Assembly: GCA_013399695.1 (NCBI GenBank)
Contig: VXAU01001870.1
Coordinates: forward strand, 151,206-215,205
DNA length: 64,000 nt
Direction of reading: 5' to 3'
From: Formicarius rufipectus
Lineage: Eukaryota; Chordata; Aves; Passeriformes; Formicariidae
Shown here: one piece after another, positions 36,931-64,000 of the stretch
Layout: every line of letters begins with the position of its first letter
Numbering within the stretch: the stretch's first letter is position 1
Notes under the pieces: generated by a model
Told to the model about the DNA's origin: nothing
The model's input: the letters and a program-made list of their open reading frames with translations, nothing else
Database searches by the model: none
Position numbers and translations under genes: made by a program

Positions 36931-37307
36931 AAAATCCCTGATCCCATGACTGACCCCATCACAGCAAACAGGACGTGCTGACTCACCTGGTGGGTCTCAC
37001 ACCCAGGCAAGGGGGCAGGTTGTCCTCGCCACTAAATACCTACTTGCTGTAAAATATTGACGTGGAGGAGGAGAACCAGAAAATGTTGTTGTCCTCTTTC
37101 AGCAGAAGATTTCCCACTGTAAACAAAAGTAAGATAGACGTGTGGCAGTAAGATATAAATTCAGTGTATACAGATAAAGACTCATCACGACTGAAAGTCT
37201 CTTTATATGAACACCCTTAAAGGGGTTCTGCACATCCCAAAGATTCATTTTCTTTTTTTTTTTAATTCACATAATCCCTTTCACTACAATATAAGTGTGA
37301 GATCATG

Positions 37308-37420
37308 CTATCACAGAACTGTTGGTTGGAAGGGACCTCTGGAAGTCATCTCCTCTAACCTCCCACTTGAATTAGGACTCCTGCCAGCCCTAGAAAAGGT
37401 TGAGCCGTGGTTGACCTTCA
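37308..37420 (-). mobile_element. Short CR1 LINE 3' fragment
   Basis: TATCACAGAACTGTTGGTTG start, GAAGGGACCTCTGGAAGTCA, then fades near GACTCCTGCCAGCCC. Right edge uncertain. Confidence 0.7.
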
Positions 37421-37639
37421 TGTTGCATTTCCAGCTGCAGAGGGACAACCATCCAGCATAACACATCATGGTTATTATAGGGCTAAGAATAATTCTCTGA
37501 CCAGGGGGAGCTTTTGAATATACTGGGTGGTACCTGATTCAACTTGTTACAAAGACCTTTGGCAGTGGATTTTCCTGTTCAACTACTTTTTATCTTTTTA
37601 TAATTTATCCTGTCATTATCTGGCCCACAGTTTGCAGCT

Positions 37640-38050
37640 TCAAAGAATCATAAAATCCTTTAAGTTGGAAAAAACCTTTGAGGATCAGCCAGACCAAACA
37701 TTAGCACTGCCATGTCCACCGCTAGACCCTGTCCCTAAGCACCACATCTTCTAAATCCCTCAGGGGATGCCACTTCCCTGGGCAGCCCAAACCAATGCTT
37801 GATAACCCTTTCTCTGAAGACATTTCCCTCAATATCCAATTTAAACCACCCCTGGCATAACTTGAGACCCTTTCCTCTGTCCCTATTGCTCATTCCTTGG
37901 GAGAGGAGACCGATCCCCACCAGGCTACAACCCCTTCTCAGGTAGTTGTAGAAAGCAACAAGGTCTCTCTTGAGGGCCAACAACAAAACCTCTTCAAGTC
38001 TGCTGCCTGTCTTCTGCATGACTGTCAACTGTGTGTCATTCAACCTCTTG
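37640..38050 (-). mobile_element. CR1 LINE 3' end (divergent subfamily)
   Basis: AAAGAATCATAAAATCCTTT start, CATGTCCACCGCTAGACCCT, CCCTAAGCACCACATCTTCT, then TCTCAGGTAGTTGTAGAAAG. Distinct subfamily with the phospho-CCTAAG block. Confidence 0.85.
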
Positions 38051-40294
38051 AATGCTTCCATTTTAAAATCAATTCAGCAGAATAAATTGCTCAATGCAAT
38101 GATAGGCTTCCTAAAATTTGAAACACAGCAACTTTGACTTTGCTGGGTGTTGGATCCTTCAGAGCAAGGCAGATAATTTCCATTAAGGACACAATAATTT
38201 GAATTCAAGCTTTGCCTTCTGTGGTCCCTCAGAAAGATGCCAACAATGTATTTTTATCTGCAGGTCATCGTTTCTCAACAGGAAGGCTCCACAAAGGGAG
38301 ATGAGGAGCATTGGCTATCAGTGTGTACCACTCTGCACGTAGCAACACCAGCTTGCAAGACTTCCCCCTGATTTATGGACTTCTTGGAAGAAAGAACCAC
38401 TTCCATGGGCAGGGAGAATTGCCCAAAACGGGCTGGAAACACATCCAAGATAACAACTGGTGGTCAGGCAGCGGTTTCCAAACAACTACACAACAGAAGG
38501 ACTCACATCCTCTCGTGTGGTTGGTCGAGCCTGAGGACAACGACCCGCTGCAATTTCCACCTTTCACTGGTGAGCAAGCAGAGATGGATTCCTCAAAAAA
38601 AAAAAAGGAGGCTTGGCTGGCTTGTGCTGGTAGGGAGGGAGAGGAGTGATGCCATGGATGAGGAGGGGTGGAAGGAAGTAGACCCCTGTTTGTGTAGGGA
38701 TGCTGTTCCTGCCAGGATTTCAAACTGTCCTTTGGAACAGAGTTGCAGCAGTCGCTATAAATGACTTGCAGGAGTGAGTACAGAGCATTTGGGAGGATTA
38801 TAATTTATGCCAGGCAAAAGCTGTTATGGTTCAGTTTAAGGAGCTTAAAATAAGATTTTTGGGAGACAACCAAACCAGTTTCAACTCTGGTAACTTCCCA
38901 GTCCAGGACATTCCTAACTTGATGTGTACCGAGTCTGTTCCTGCCTGGGCACCAAAGGCCTTGAGCTTCCACTGAAACTCAAAGATGCTCTGATGCCATT
39001 TGGCTCTGATAAGAGGGAGACAGTGCCCACCAGGAAAGAGCTGTCTCTATACCCCTTTATCCAAACCTGAATTAATCCAGTTTAAGCATCTCTTCCCCCA
39101 AGGTTTTGTCTTCCACGGAAAGTACATCTCGAAGGAACGGAGAGATTTTCTTCGTGGGATTCTCCTTTGGGTATATTAAAATTTGATCAACTTATTAAGG
39201 CAACTGGAGATGACCCATGTCTGTCTGGACATGTATGTGCTTCCCAAAGATGGGAGACATCAATCCATTCCAGATGAGCAACCAGGAAGGCAGGCATGGA
39301 GCTCTGTCTCTCCATCTCCCAGGCAGGTAGAGCATATAACACAAAGGAGTAGCTGTGTCCTCCTGTCATCCTGATCCACACAGGGGATCTCCCTCCATTC
39401 GCAGAGAAAGGTTGGTACATTATGAGATTGATTTCTGAGGTTTTAGAAAAACTGCTTCTCTAAATCTTACATATTTTTCTTTGCTATTTTTTCCCCCGGT
39501 AGTTAAGTTGAAACTTTTCTTGGAACATGCAGAACAAACCTGCCTCCTCTTTACTCTTTGCATCCTTTGAACATTTACCCATGGTTTTCATATTCCCTTC
39601 AGTTGTCGCTTAGCAAGTGTCGCTCTGGGTGTATCTCCTCAAACTCAGCACCCTTGGAAGGCCCAATTCTGCCTCCAGTTACATCTGGGTAATTTTGGGG
39701 TAAGTCAGAGAACTTTGGTAGACTTTGAATTTACAGGAGCAAAGCACAGAGCAGGTGAAAACCAAATAAAAATGAGGAAGACAATCAAATAGATTGTCTA
39801 TTGACACTAGATATTTCAGTTTTGTATGACTGTGGCACAAACATGACACAGTAACCTTGCTTTGCTCTGGGGCTTTATTTTTTCCTCTGGGTATTGATAT
39901 TTACTCCCAGCAGAAAATATTCCTCCCATTTTCCTCAGCCCTTTGTAGGGCTGGTTGAAAGGACTTTCCATGCCAATTCTGAAAGCAGAGACAGGACCTG
40001 TGCATCACATACTTATGTCCACAGCACACTTTCCAATTAAAAAAAAATTATGTCCCCTGCAAAGAAGTGCCCAAAGGAAGTTTTGCTTGCCCAAGCTGCA
40101 CTTGCCACCCCACTCTTTGTACAGTATCCTCCTACCTCTGCAGTCTTTTCTGTGGCCTGCCTGTCCATTCTGCTGTATCCCATTAAACATGTAATGAAAG
40201 CTTCATGGTCTGCAGAATCACATCAGCTATTGCCCAGCCCTGTCCTTTGGTCTGGTCTAAGTTGTGTTCCTGTTCCTGCTGACTTCTTGGATGG

Positions 40295-40595
40295 AGAGGG
40301 ACTTTTTAGAAGACTTTTTAGTGACAGGACAAGGGGAAATGACTTTGAACTGACAGAGAGAAGGTTTAGATTGGATATTGGGAAGAAATTCCTCCCTGTG
40401 AGGGTGGGCAGGCCCTGGCACAGGTTGGGCAGAGAAGCTGTGGCTGCCCCATCCCTGGAAGTGTCCCAGACCAGGTTGGATGGGGCTCTGAGCAACCTGG
40501 GCTGGTGGGAGGTGTCCCTGCCCATGGCAGGGGGTTGGAACTGGGTGATCTTTAAGGTGTCTCCCAACCCAGGCCATTCTATGAGTCCATGATTC
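40295..40595 (+). mobile_element. CR1 LINE 3' end
   Basis: Plus orientation; AGTGACAGGACAAGGGGAAA start to CATTCTATGAGTCCATGATT end. Encodes the ORF2 C-terminal remnant (LDIGKKFLPVRVG, REAVAAPSLEVSQTRLDGAL). Confidence 0.9.
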
Positions 40596-41309
40596 CCTAT
40601 AATTATAGTTGACAGGTCCTCCTAAGCAATGGGCTTTGGCCATGACCCTTGGTATGGGACAGCTTTGAGAACAAGGCAGAGCTTGCAAGACTGACTTCAG
40701 ATCTTGATCTGACTCATTTCAAAGGCTTTTCTCTTTTGGAGTCTTTATTATAAAGGGGAGCACTATTTTTCTCCCTTTGCAGGTTATTCTGACGGAAGTG
40801 GGGATTGGAAAAAAAACTACTATGAACCAACCATTTGGTATTCTCAAGTTGCTTTCAGCACACCCACCCCTGGGGCTCAGTCCAGGGGCAGGTTGTTTGT
40901 CCCTGTGCATGAGAATATATTCTGCTAATTCTGTGGTCCCACAGGACCACAGTCCTGGGGCTGCTACTGACTTCTGCCACAGCCAGCATACAGGATGAAG
41001 TAATACATTTATTTTTATGTGGTCCTGATGGTCTCTCCTGACACCCCCACGAGGCAAAGATACAAGAAGAGGGCAGGCATCTCTTTACACTGCTGGCCTG
41101 GTGTGAACACCAGGGAATAGCTCTGTATTTTTGGCTGTAGCACAGGCAAGAAATAAGAGCAAATGAGGCTGCAAGACTGATGCTCAAAATACCACACAAG
41201 AGCAAATTAAACTTTCCTCCAGTGTGGGGAAAGTGAGATACAGATGAAATAAACTGATCAACTTTTAAGCTCACAGAAATAACAGAACTGGCTTAGAACG
41301 TGTGCTCTC

Positions 41310-41372
41310 AGTCCTGGGATGGAAGCAAGTGTAATTTAAGGTCCCTTCCCACCCAAACCATTCTGTGTTACG
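41310..41372 (+). mobile_element. Very short CR1 3' terminus
   Basis: Only the last 60 bp or so: GGTCCCTTCCCACCCAAACC then ATTCTGTG. Extreme 5' truncation. Confidence 0.55.
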
Positions 41373-42137
41373 TTCCTCTCCACAATCACCTTCTGTGGCT
41401 TCACTCATCTCTCCTACAACAGGAAAAGTCACGAAATAATTTTCCATCTTTGAGCTGTGCTTCCTCAACTTCATTAACTTCGCCCCTGCTGCAGAAGGAA
41501 AGACCCAAAGACCCCAGACACCATCCCTCACCTCTCCAGGCAGTGCCATCTCCTAACAGGGCCATTCCTGGCATTGCAGCAGAGGAAAGGCAGCCTGGCC
41601 AGGACAAGCTCTGAGCATCTGTGTCTCATTCTCCTCCTCCTGCTTGCCCCCAGTGACCACATCACCAAGCAGCCCACGGAGCTGCTGACAATAGTTGAGG
41701 GGCAGTGACTTATGTCCTTGACAAACTGAGGCCCTTGGCAGTTTTGTTTTCCCTTGCAACGACCTCAGTTCAGATTCTTGTAAAGGACACCTGCAGTTTC
41801 TAGTGGTGCCCACGAGCAGGTTAAAAAAGCCAAACAATGGCATTTGCTCCTCGCTCCTCCCAGTGGCAAGAATGTTTTGCTCCATGCAAGCCATGCCTAC
41901 AATTTGACGGGGCGTTTTCAAGGCATTAAATACCGTCCCCCTTCCAAGGGACAGTGCCCTGCTTTGCAAATAGAAAACCTCATGCCCATTAAGTCACTTT
42001 CCTCTTTATCTTGAACAGCTCTTCGTGACCCAAGCAGGGCTTCTAAGGGGGCTTTACACCAGAAATTGCAGCCTGCTGGGTCCAGATCAAACAGAAAGTA
42101 CAGTTTAGGTCATCTCATCTCTATATTCTGTATTTGG

Positions 42138-42181
42138 TGGTTGTTTTGGTTTGGGTTGGGTGTTTGTTTGTTTGTTTTTTC
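42138..42181. repeat. T/G-rich simple repeat
   Basis: TTGGTGGTTGTTTTGGTTTG then TTTG units. Confidence 0.85.
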
Positions 42182-43184
42182 TACAAAGAGCTAAAACTCC
42201 GCAGTCACCACCACTTCCTTGAGAATAGACCAGAAAAATGTCAATAATAAATGTCATGCCACGGATCCTTCAAAGATTTCCTCTTGCAGGACGATTCAGC
42301 ATTTCCAAAGGTCAGCCTTCAGTAAGCAGGACTAACAGTTTTCCCATACCATTCCTATCACTTTTACTTCCCAAGACCTCATCATTAGAGGTTGTTTGTT
42401 GGTTTTAGTACCAAAGGCCAACTGCTGACAAGTTTCTGTGTGCAGTCTGCTGAGGACTCAAAAACACACGTTCCAAAAATAAAAGGCAAAAACTTGACTT
42501 GTTTTCTTCCAAATTAGCAGCAGTTTTACAAAAGCAAAATTAAATACTAAATCAGATGGTGTCTCTGTGCTTTGGCAAAGTAACAGGCATCACTTTTATG
42601 AACAAAGAACCTGGAAATATAAGGAAGAAATTTGCTCAAGGACTGTTGCTGTTCCACAGGCTCCCTGTTGGTGGATGTGCTGCCTGAAGGAAAAATAACC
42701 AAACCAACCTAATAAAAATATGTAACACAGACCTTCATCACAAGGCAGTCTTAGGGCTTCTAAAAAGGAACACTTCTGCCACCACACCTTTCCCAAGCAG
42801 AATAGTGTCAGAGCACTTGCTTTTCTGGGACCAGAGTTTGATTTCAGCTGAAGGCCAGCAGTGTAAAATGAGCTCTAACGGGATTAATCGAGCTCCTTCT
42901 GGATGAATTTACCTCCTTCTTTTCTAGAGCCCCGAATTAGGTCACATTCCTTGAGTGGTTCCTCTTCAGAAGCTGCTGGCAGAGGAAAAGGGAAGTCTTT
43001 GACAGTTCAGCAGGAGATGTTTGCTGGGTCACTTACGTGGGCTCCTTAGAGCATGCAGGGCTCAAAAATACTGAGGTGAGAGTCTGGAAATACACAGGGA
43101 CTTTAGAAACCTCATGAACTGGTGGATATTCCTTCTGGGAGAATTTTGAATTGTGCAGTTTCCCCACAACGGAGCTTTGCAATT

Positions 43185-43578
43185 TTGATTATTTATCAAA
43201 CTAGGAAAGAGATGGTCAAAAACGAGGAAACCCACCTGAAAATTAGAGAAAATTCCCCCCCCAAAAATGGGGGGGAAAGGTAAAAAATAAAAGGTGCCTG
43301 AAAAGGGGGAGAAATGTTGAAAAATGGGGGAAAGACCCAAAAAATTGGGAGAAAGAAACAAAAATAGGAGAAAAAGTTTAAAATGGAGAAAAGCATTGAC
43401 ATAAGAGACCAAAAATGGGGGTAAAACATTTAAAAATGGGGAGAAAAATACCAAAATTGGGCAAAGAGGCCAAAAATGGAAAAATCTGTGACCCCTCCCC
43501 AAATCTGACCCCTCCCCCAAATCTCTGTGACCCCTCCCCTCAAATCTTGATTATTTATCTTGATTATTTATCAAACTA
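43185..43578. repeat. Purine-rich minisatellite flanked by 19-bp direct repeats
   Basis: 43240-43480 is a run of degenerate units built on AAAAATGGGGGAAA, strongly G/A on the plus strand. 43489-43545 changes to a pyrimidine-rich repeat of TGACCCCTCCCCYAAATC. The same sequence TTGATTATTTATCAAACTA occurs on both sides (43185-43203 and 43559-43577), with a partial third copy at 43546-43558. Confidence 0.85.
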
Positions 43579-44432
43579 AGCCACTTCTACCAAAAAATCA
43601 CAGTGGAGATAGAGAACAATTTGGGGGTTCATTGACTTCTCAAGGGTAGGGTTTCAGCAACATGTAGAGGAGATTTCCTGAGCCAAAGGCAGCTCTGCCA
43701 GGATCCTCCCAGGGATCTGTGGCTTTGGGAATCCACCTGGGACCTTCCCCACCCCACCTGCTTTGCTGGGAGCCCCACAGCCCTGGCTCTCCCAGGAATC
43801 CCAATCCCAAACAGGATTTTCCCTGGGGGCAGCCTCTGCATGGAAGGGCTCCTTCCAGCCCTCTGTGTCCACAGCTGAGTTCCAAGATGTCCCAGAAGGA
43901 GGAAAAGCACTTCCCAGTGCCTTCCTTGCCCCCATCACTGGGATGCAGCGCACTGAGGTGGTTTTGGTTGGGGGTTTTTGGATTGGGTTCAAGTTTTTCC
44001 CCAAGGAATTCCAGAGGTGCATCTTGAGCTGTCTCCCTGGCACTTCTGATGTATCATAAAATGTCAATAATTAATAAGCAGCAAATGATACCTGTACAAC
44101 AATCCAGAACATTTTAGTGTTCCCTTTGAGGTGTTCAAATGACACACTTGTCAATGTGAAGTCTGGAAATCATGCAAAAAAGCAAACACAGTTTAAAAAA
44201 AAAAGGCAAAAAAGAAATAATAATTAATAATAATAATAATTCAAAATTGCAATTACTGTCACTGGTGTTTATTAATTTGAATTTATTTTTTTTTAAACAG
44301 TCCCCCAGTTTACAAAATGCAGCAGGTTAAATGTTTGATTAATGGCCAGTAATACATTTTATCCCAAGGCACCATCACTGTGACCAATCACGCTGAAGTT
44401 ACTCCAAGGAGACACCTGACACGCCTCATATT

Positions 44433-44438
44433 TTTATT
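44433..44438 (-). terminator. Candidate C12orf4 poly(A) signal
   Basis: AATAAA on the minus strand about 350 nt beyond the stop codon. Further AATAAA motifs lie at about 44262-44287. Motif and position only. Confidence 0.35.
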
Positions 44439-44788
44439 TCTAATCACTGAGAAAAACCAGAAGATGTTTCTAGAACTCAACAACCTGCCAGAAGCTCTTA
44501 TTCCTACTCAGGTGTGAGGATAACTTCTGTAGTTCTGTAGATGGCACACAAGGAGTTGCACTGAATGTCTTTATCAGATAAAGGTGAGGAATTCAACATC
44601 AGCACTGTGCTGGAACAAAGCAAGAGGCAAAGCCCAGCTGCCAGCACCCAAGAACAGACAACACAAATCCTGAAAATCCCAACAAACCCCATTTCATGTC
44701 ATCTTCCCTCAGGAAAGAGACGTTCCAGTCCAGAATCCCTTTGATCTCATCCCCTGTGAGCGGGAGACAGCTTTGTGCCCCACCAGAC

Positions 44789-61803
<17,015 letters not shown>

Positions 61804-62700
61804 CTTCTTGAGTTGATTTCCTGCACTAGAAATGAAGAGAACAAGAGTTACATTCTTGTAAAATCACAAGTAAAAAAAATGCTAACTCAAAACATGGCTT
61901 TGTTAATAATTAGTGGTTTCTGTCAAGACAGTTTAAACCCCCACTTTTTCATGGATACTCACAACTTCCAAGCACATAGAGCTGGAAATCAGGCAAAAAT
62001 CCCAGTTTCCAAAACACCAAACGCTTCCAAACTGTATTTGTACTTCTCAAATATATCACTACATGAATTGGGGGTCATTACTGTTAGAAATCACAACATA
62101 AATCTCCTGACTTAAAGGCAGAACCAGGACAGATGGGAACCCTCAAAAACAGAAAATCAACTGAAACACTTGAGCTTCTTCCAGGGATGCCTCGAAGTCT
62201 GAAACCCTTCCCAGTGCACGAGAGTTTTTCTTCCTCTTTTGTGCAGGTGTCACATCCTGGGGGGTCAGGGGAGTAGAGTGGGTGTTTGCAGTCATTTTTA
62301 GAGTTTATTTTGTCATTTTGTGACCTGTATTAAAAATAAAGAACAGCCAAAAGAAATGCAATAACGCTGCCTGCAGAGTGCAAACACAAGGATGGGAGCA
62401 CCTACCTGTGTCAGGAATTGTTCCCTCCTCTCGGGCTGCTCGGCTCAGTCACACCCCTGTTTTCTTGGGCAAAGGGGGATGCATTGATTCACCTGAGACC
62501 TCCCCAGTGCTAAAAACCACAGCCTAGCGGGAGACCAAAAGGGGGGGAAAAATGTGCCATTTTCCACAGCAGAATTGACAGGATCAGCTTCAGAGGGTTG
62601 GGGCTTTTCTGGTGGGGTTTGCCATGATCAAACCCACGTGTCGGAAAGAGATGAGACAGGTCAGTTGCCAAAACAAACCTCCTGGTGCCGGAGCCACGAG

Positions 62701-62759
62701 GAGAGAGGATGGAGGATGAGGATGGAGGATGGAGGAGGATGAAGGAGGATGGAGGGAGG
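62701..62759. repeat. GGAGGAT microsatellite
   Basis: Interrupted GGAGGAT/GAGGAT units, purine plus T on the plus strand. Confidence 0.9.
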
Positions 62760-62912
62760 CACAGGGGGTCAAACCCCACTTCCCAAACCGGCACCTCCTA
62801 CTCATGATAAAAAAAGCCGGAGCAAAGCCGGCAGCGGGAAGGACCACGGAGTCCCACCTATCTTTTCCCAGACTCGGGAAGGCTCCCGGGATAATTGTGA
62901 GAGCTGAGGCAG

Positions 62913-63750
62913 CTCACCTGTATCCCCGTCCCTTCGAGCTCACCTGTATCCCTATCCCTGCGGGCTCACCTGTATCCTGATCCCTGTGGGCTCTCCTGTA
63001 TCCCAATTCCTGCCGGATCACCTGCATCCCCATCCCTGCGGGCTCATCTGTATCCAGATCCCTTTGGGCTGTCCTGTATCTCAATTCCTGCCAGATCACC
63101 TGTATCCCCATCCCTTTGGGCTCTCCTGTATCCTGATTCCTGCCAGATCACCTGTATCCCCATCCCTTTGGGCTCATCTGTATCCCGATTCCTACGAGCT
63201 CACGTGTATCCCGCCTGTATCCCGATCCCTTCGGGCTCATCTGTATCCCGAACCCTCCTGGGTCTCCTGTATCCCGATCCCTGTGAGCTCACCTGTATCC
63301 CGATTGTATCCCGATCCCTGTGAGCTCACCTGTATCCCAGCTGTATCCCGAACCCTCCTGGGTCTTCTGTACCCCGATCCCTGCGGGCTCCCCTGTATCC
63401 TGCCTGTATCCCGCCCGTATCCTGCCTGTATCCCCGCTGTCTCCCGGCTGTATCCCGCCCGTATCCCGGCTGTCTCCCGGCTCTATCCTGCCTGTATCCC
63501 GCCCCCCGCNCCGATTCCTACGAGCTCACGTGTATCCCGCCTGTATCCCGATCCCTTCGGGCTCATCTGTATCCCGAACCCTCCTGGGTCTCCTGTATCC
63601 CGATCCCTGTGAGCTCACCTGTATCCCGATTGTATCCCGATCCCTGTGAGCTCACCTGTATCCCAGCTGTATCCCGAACCCTCCTGGGTCTTCTGTACCC
63701 CGATCCCTGCGGGCTCCCCTGTATCCTGCCTGTATCCCGCCCGTATCCTG
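62913..63750. repeat. 26-bp-unit minisatellite beside the C12orf4/RAD51AP1 promoter
   Basis: Degenerate units of the type CTCACCTGTATCCCNATCCC. The first three CTCACCTG words are spaced exactly 26 bp apart (62913, 62939, 62965); later units vary and shrink to CTGTATCCCG repeats. Contains an ambiguous base at 63510 and is bounded by one at 63751. Lies between the C12orf4 first coding exon and RAD51AP1, so it is in the C12orf4 5' UTR or first intron. Open frames across it are repeat artefacts. Confidence 0.9.
63185..63424. repeat. 240-bp block repeated exactly at 63511-63750
   Basis: Reading both stretches side by side shows no difference. The second copy is bracketed by single N characters at 63510 and 63751, so a misassembled gap is more likely than a true duplication. 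Confidence 0.85.
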
Positions 63751-63764
63751 NGGGAGGGCAGGAA

Positions 63765-63829
63765 GGCAGGGCAGGAAGGCAGGGAAGGGAAGGCAGGGAA
63801 GGGAAGGCAGGGAAGGGAAGGCAGGGAAG
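63765..63829. repeat. 14-bp purine-rich tandem repeat
   Basis: Unit GGCAGGGAAGGGAA, about four copies, G/A only on the plus strand apart from one C per unit. Runs of GGG make quadruplex folding possible. Confidence 0.85.
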
Positions 63830-63861
63830 CGGCGGCGGAGGGAGCGGCTCCCGGAGCGGGG

Positions 63862-63881
63862 ATGGCACGGCCGGGCAGGAG
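63862..63881 (+). CDS. RAD51AP1: Probable RAD51AP1 first coding exon (partial gene, continues off window)
   Basis: RAD51AP1 binds RAD51 and DNA and stimulates D-loop formation in homologous recombination (family knowledge). The ATG at 63862 has G at -3 and G at +4 and reads MARPGR then AG, followed by GTTCGT as a possible donor. Mammalian RAD51AP1 also starts M-x-R-P-x-R and sits head to head with C12orf4, which is the main support. The open frame continues with a Cys-rich reading (FVCQGCGRGS) if the donor is not used, which looks like intronic GC-rich DNA. The exon is very short and the donor weak, so the exact end is uncertain (TTC|GTGTGC is an alternative). Confidence 0.5.
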
Positions 63882-64000
63882 GTTCGTGTGCCAGGGGTGC
63901 GGGCGGGGATCGCCTTCGTGTCCCGGGGCTCGGGAGGGGGATCCCGGGGTGGTCCTGAGCCCCTTCCAGCTGGAAGGGAATTGGGAGCGGCGGGGCTGGG

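Larger units (their letters stand above)
26730..44400. other. FGF6-C12orf4 intergenic interval
   Basis: 17.7 kb without recognised coding exons. Holds eight or nine CR1 fragments (listed), simple repeats and the purine-rich minisatellite at 43185-43578. 43620-44040 is GC-richer unique sequence I cannot assign. Conserved enhancers may be present but cannot be judged from one sequence. Confidence 0.6.
63752..64000. promoter_or_regulatory. CpG-rich putative bidirectional promoter of C12orf4 and RAD51AP1
   Basis: The end of the window is GC-rich with many CpGs (GCGGCGGCGGAGGGAGCGGC, CGGGGCTCGGGAGG) and lacks a TATA box, as expected for a housekeeping divergent promoter. 63765-63829 is an array of a 14-bp unit GGCAGGGAAGGGAA. 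Confidence 0.55.

Noticed and set aside
43062..43520. 152-codon minus-strand frame rich in phenylalanine, leucine and proline
   Set aside because: Lies on the purine-rich minisatellite; the composition is dictated by the repeat.
62913..63509. Regular short repeats resembling a CRISPR array
   Set aside because: Units are tandem, degenerate and without unique spacers, in a vertebrate promoter region.
62986..63649. 208- and 109-codon frames rich in CIPxSRL
   Set aside because: Translation of the minisatellite; unit length and base bias keep stops out. No start context or splice evidence.
63882..64000. Reading the RAD51AP1 start frame straight on as a zinc-finger-like FVCQGCG protein
   Set aside because: The similarity to RadA-type CxxC is superficial and the frame lies in a CpG island; a splice donor just after MARPGR fits the conserved gene better.

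Overview
The window is vertebrate nuclear DNA, almost certainly avian. Three multi-exon genes with GT-AG introns can be read exon by exon. About two dozen 5'-truncated CR1 LINE 3' ends, the characteristic bird retrotransposon, are scattered through it. A passerine-like LTR fragment hints at a songbird, but the species cannot be fixed from this sequence. There are no bacterial, viral or CRISPR features.

Layout, left to right: (1) 1-6600, FGF23 on the minus strand: a long 3' UTR or flank (candidate ARE and poly(A) signals at 580-830), exon 3 (3389-3826), exon 2 (4319-4422), exon 1 (6289-6496) and a TATA box near 6590. (2) 6600-23109, a gene-poor interval with CR1 copies, simple repeats and one LTR. 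(3) 23110-26730, FGF6 on the minus strand: exons at 23110-23286, 25098-25201 and 26130-26469. (4) 26730-44400, a second gene-poor, CR1-rich interval ending in a purine-rich minisatellite. (5) 44789-61825, the orthologue of human C12orf4 on the minus strand: thirteen coding exons, 543 codons plus stop, all in phase. (6) 62900-64000, a 26-bp-unit minisatellite, a CpG-rich putative bidirectional promoter, and a short plus-strand first exon that fits RAD51AP1.

The order FGF23 - FGF6 - C12orf4 (all minus) - RAD51AP1 (plus) matches human 12p13.32, which supports the identifications. FGF23 is the bone-derived phosphate and vitamin D hormone, FGF6 a muscle-associated secreted heparin-binding FGF, C12orf4 a conserved cytoplasmic protein, and RAD51AP1 a homologous-recombination cofactor. 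They are syntenic neighbours, not a pathway.

No previously undescribed system is evident. The observations most worth a second look are: the FGF23 cleavage site, which reads S-A-D where mammals have S-A-E; two DPxDPH repeats in a cysteine-free FGF23 tail; a minisatellite beside the C12orf4/RAD51AP1 promoter that carries repeated minus-strand splice donors; a 240-bp exact duplication bounded by single Ns (probable assembly artefact); a palindromic LTR fold-back 38 bp past a C12orf4 splice donor, next to a 115-bp tandem duplication; and a 252-codon unassigned ORF.
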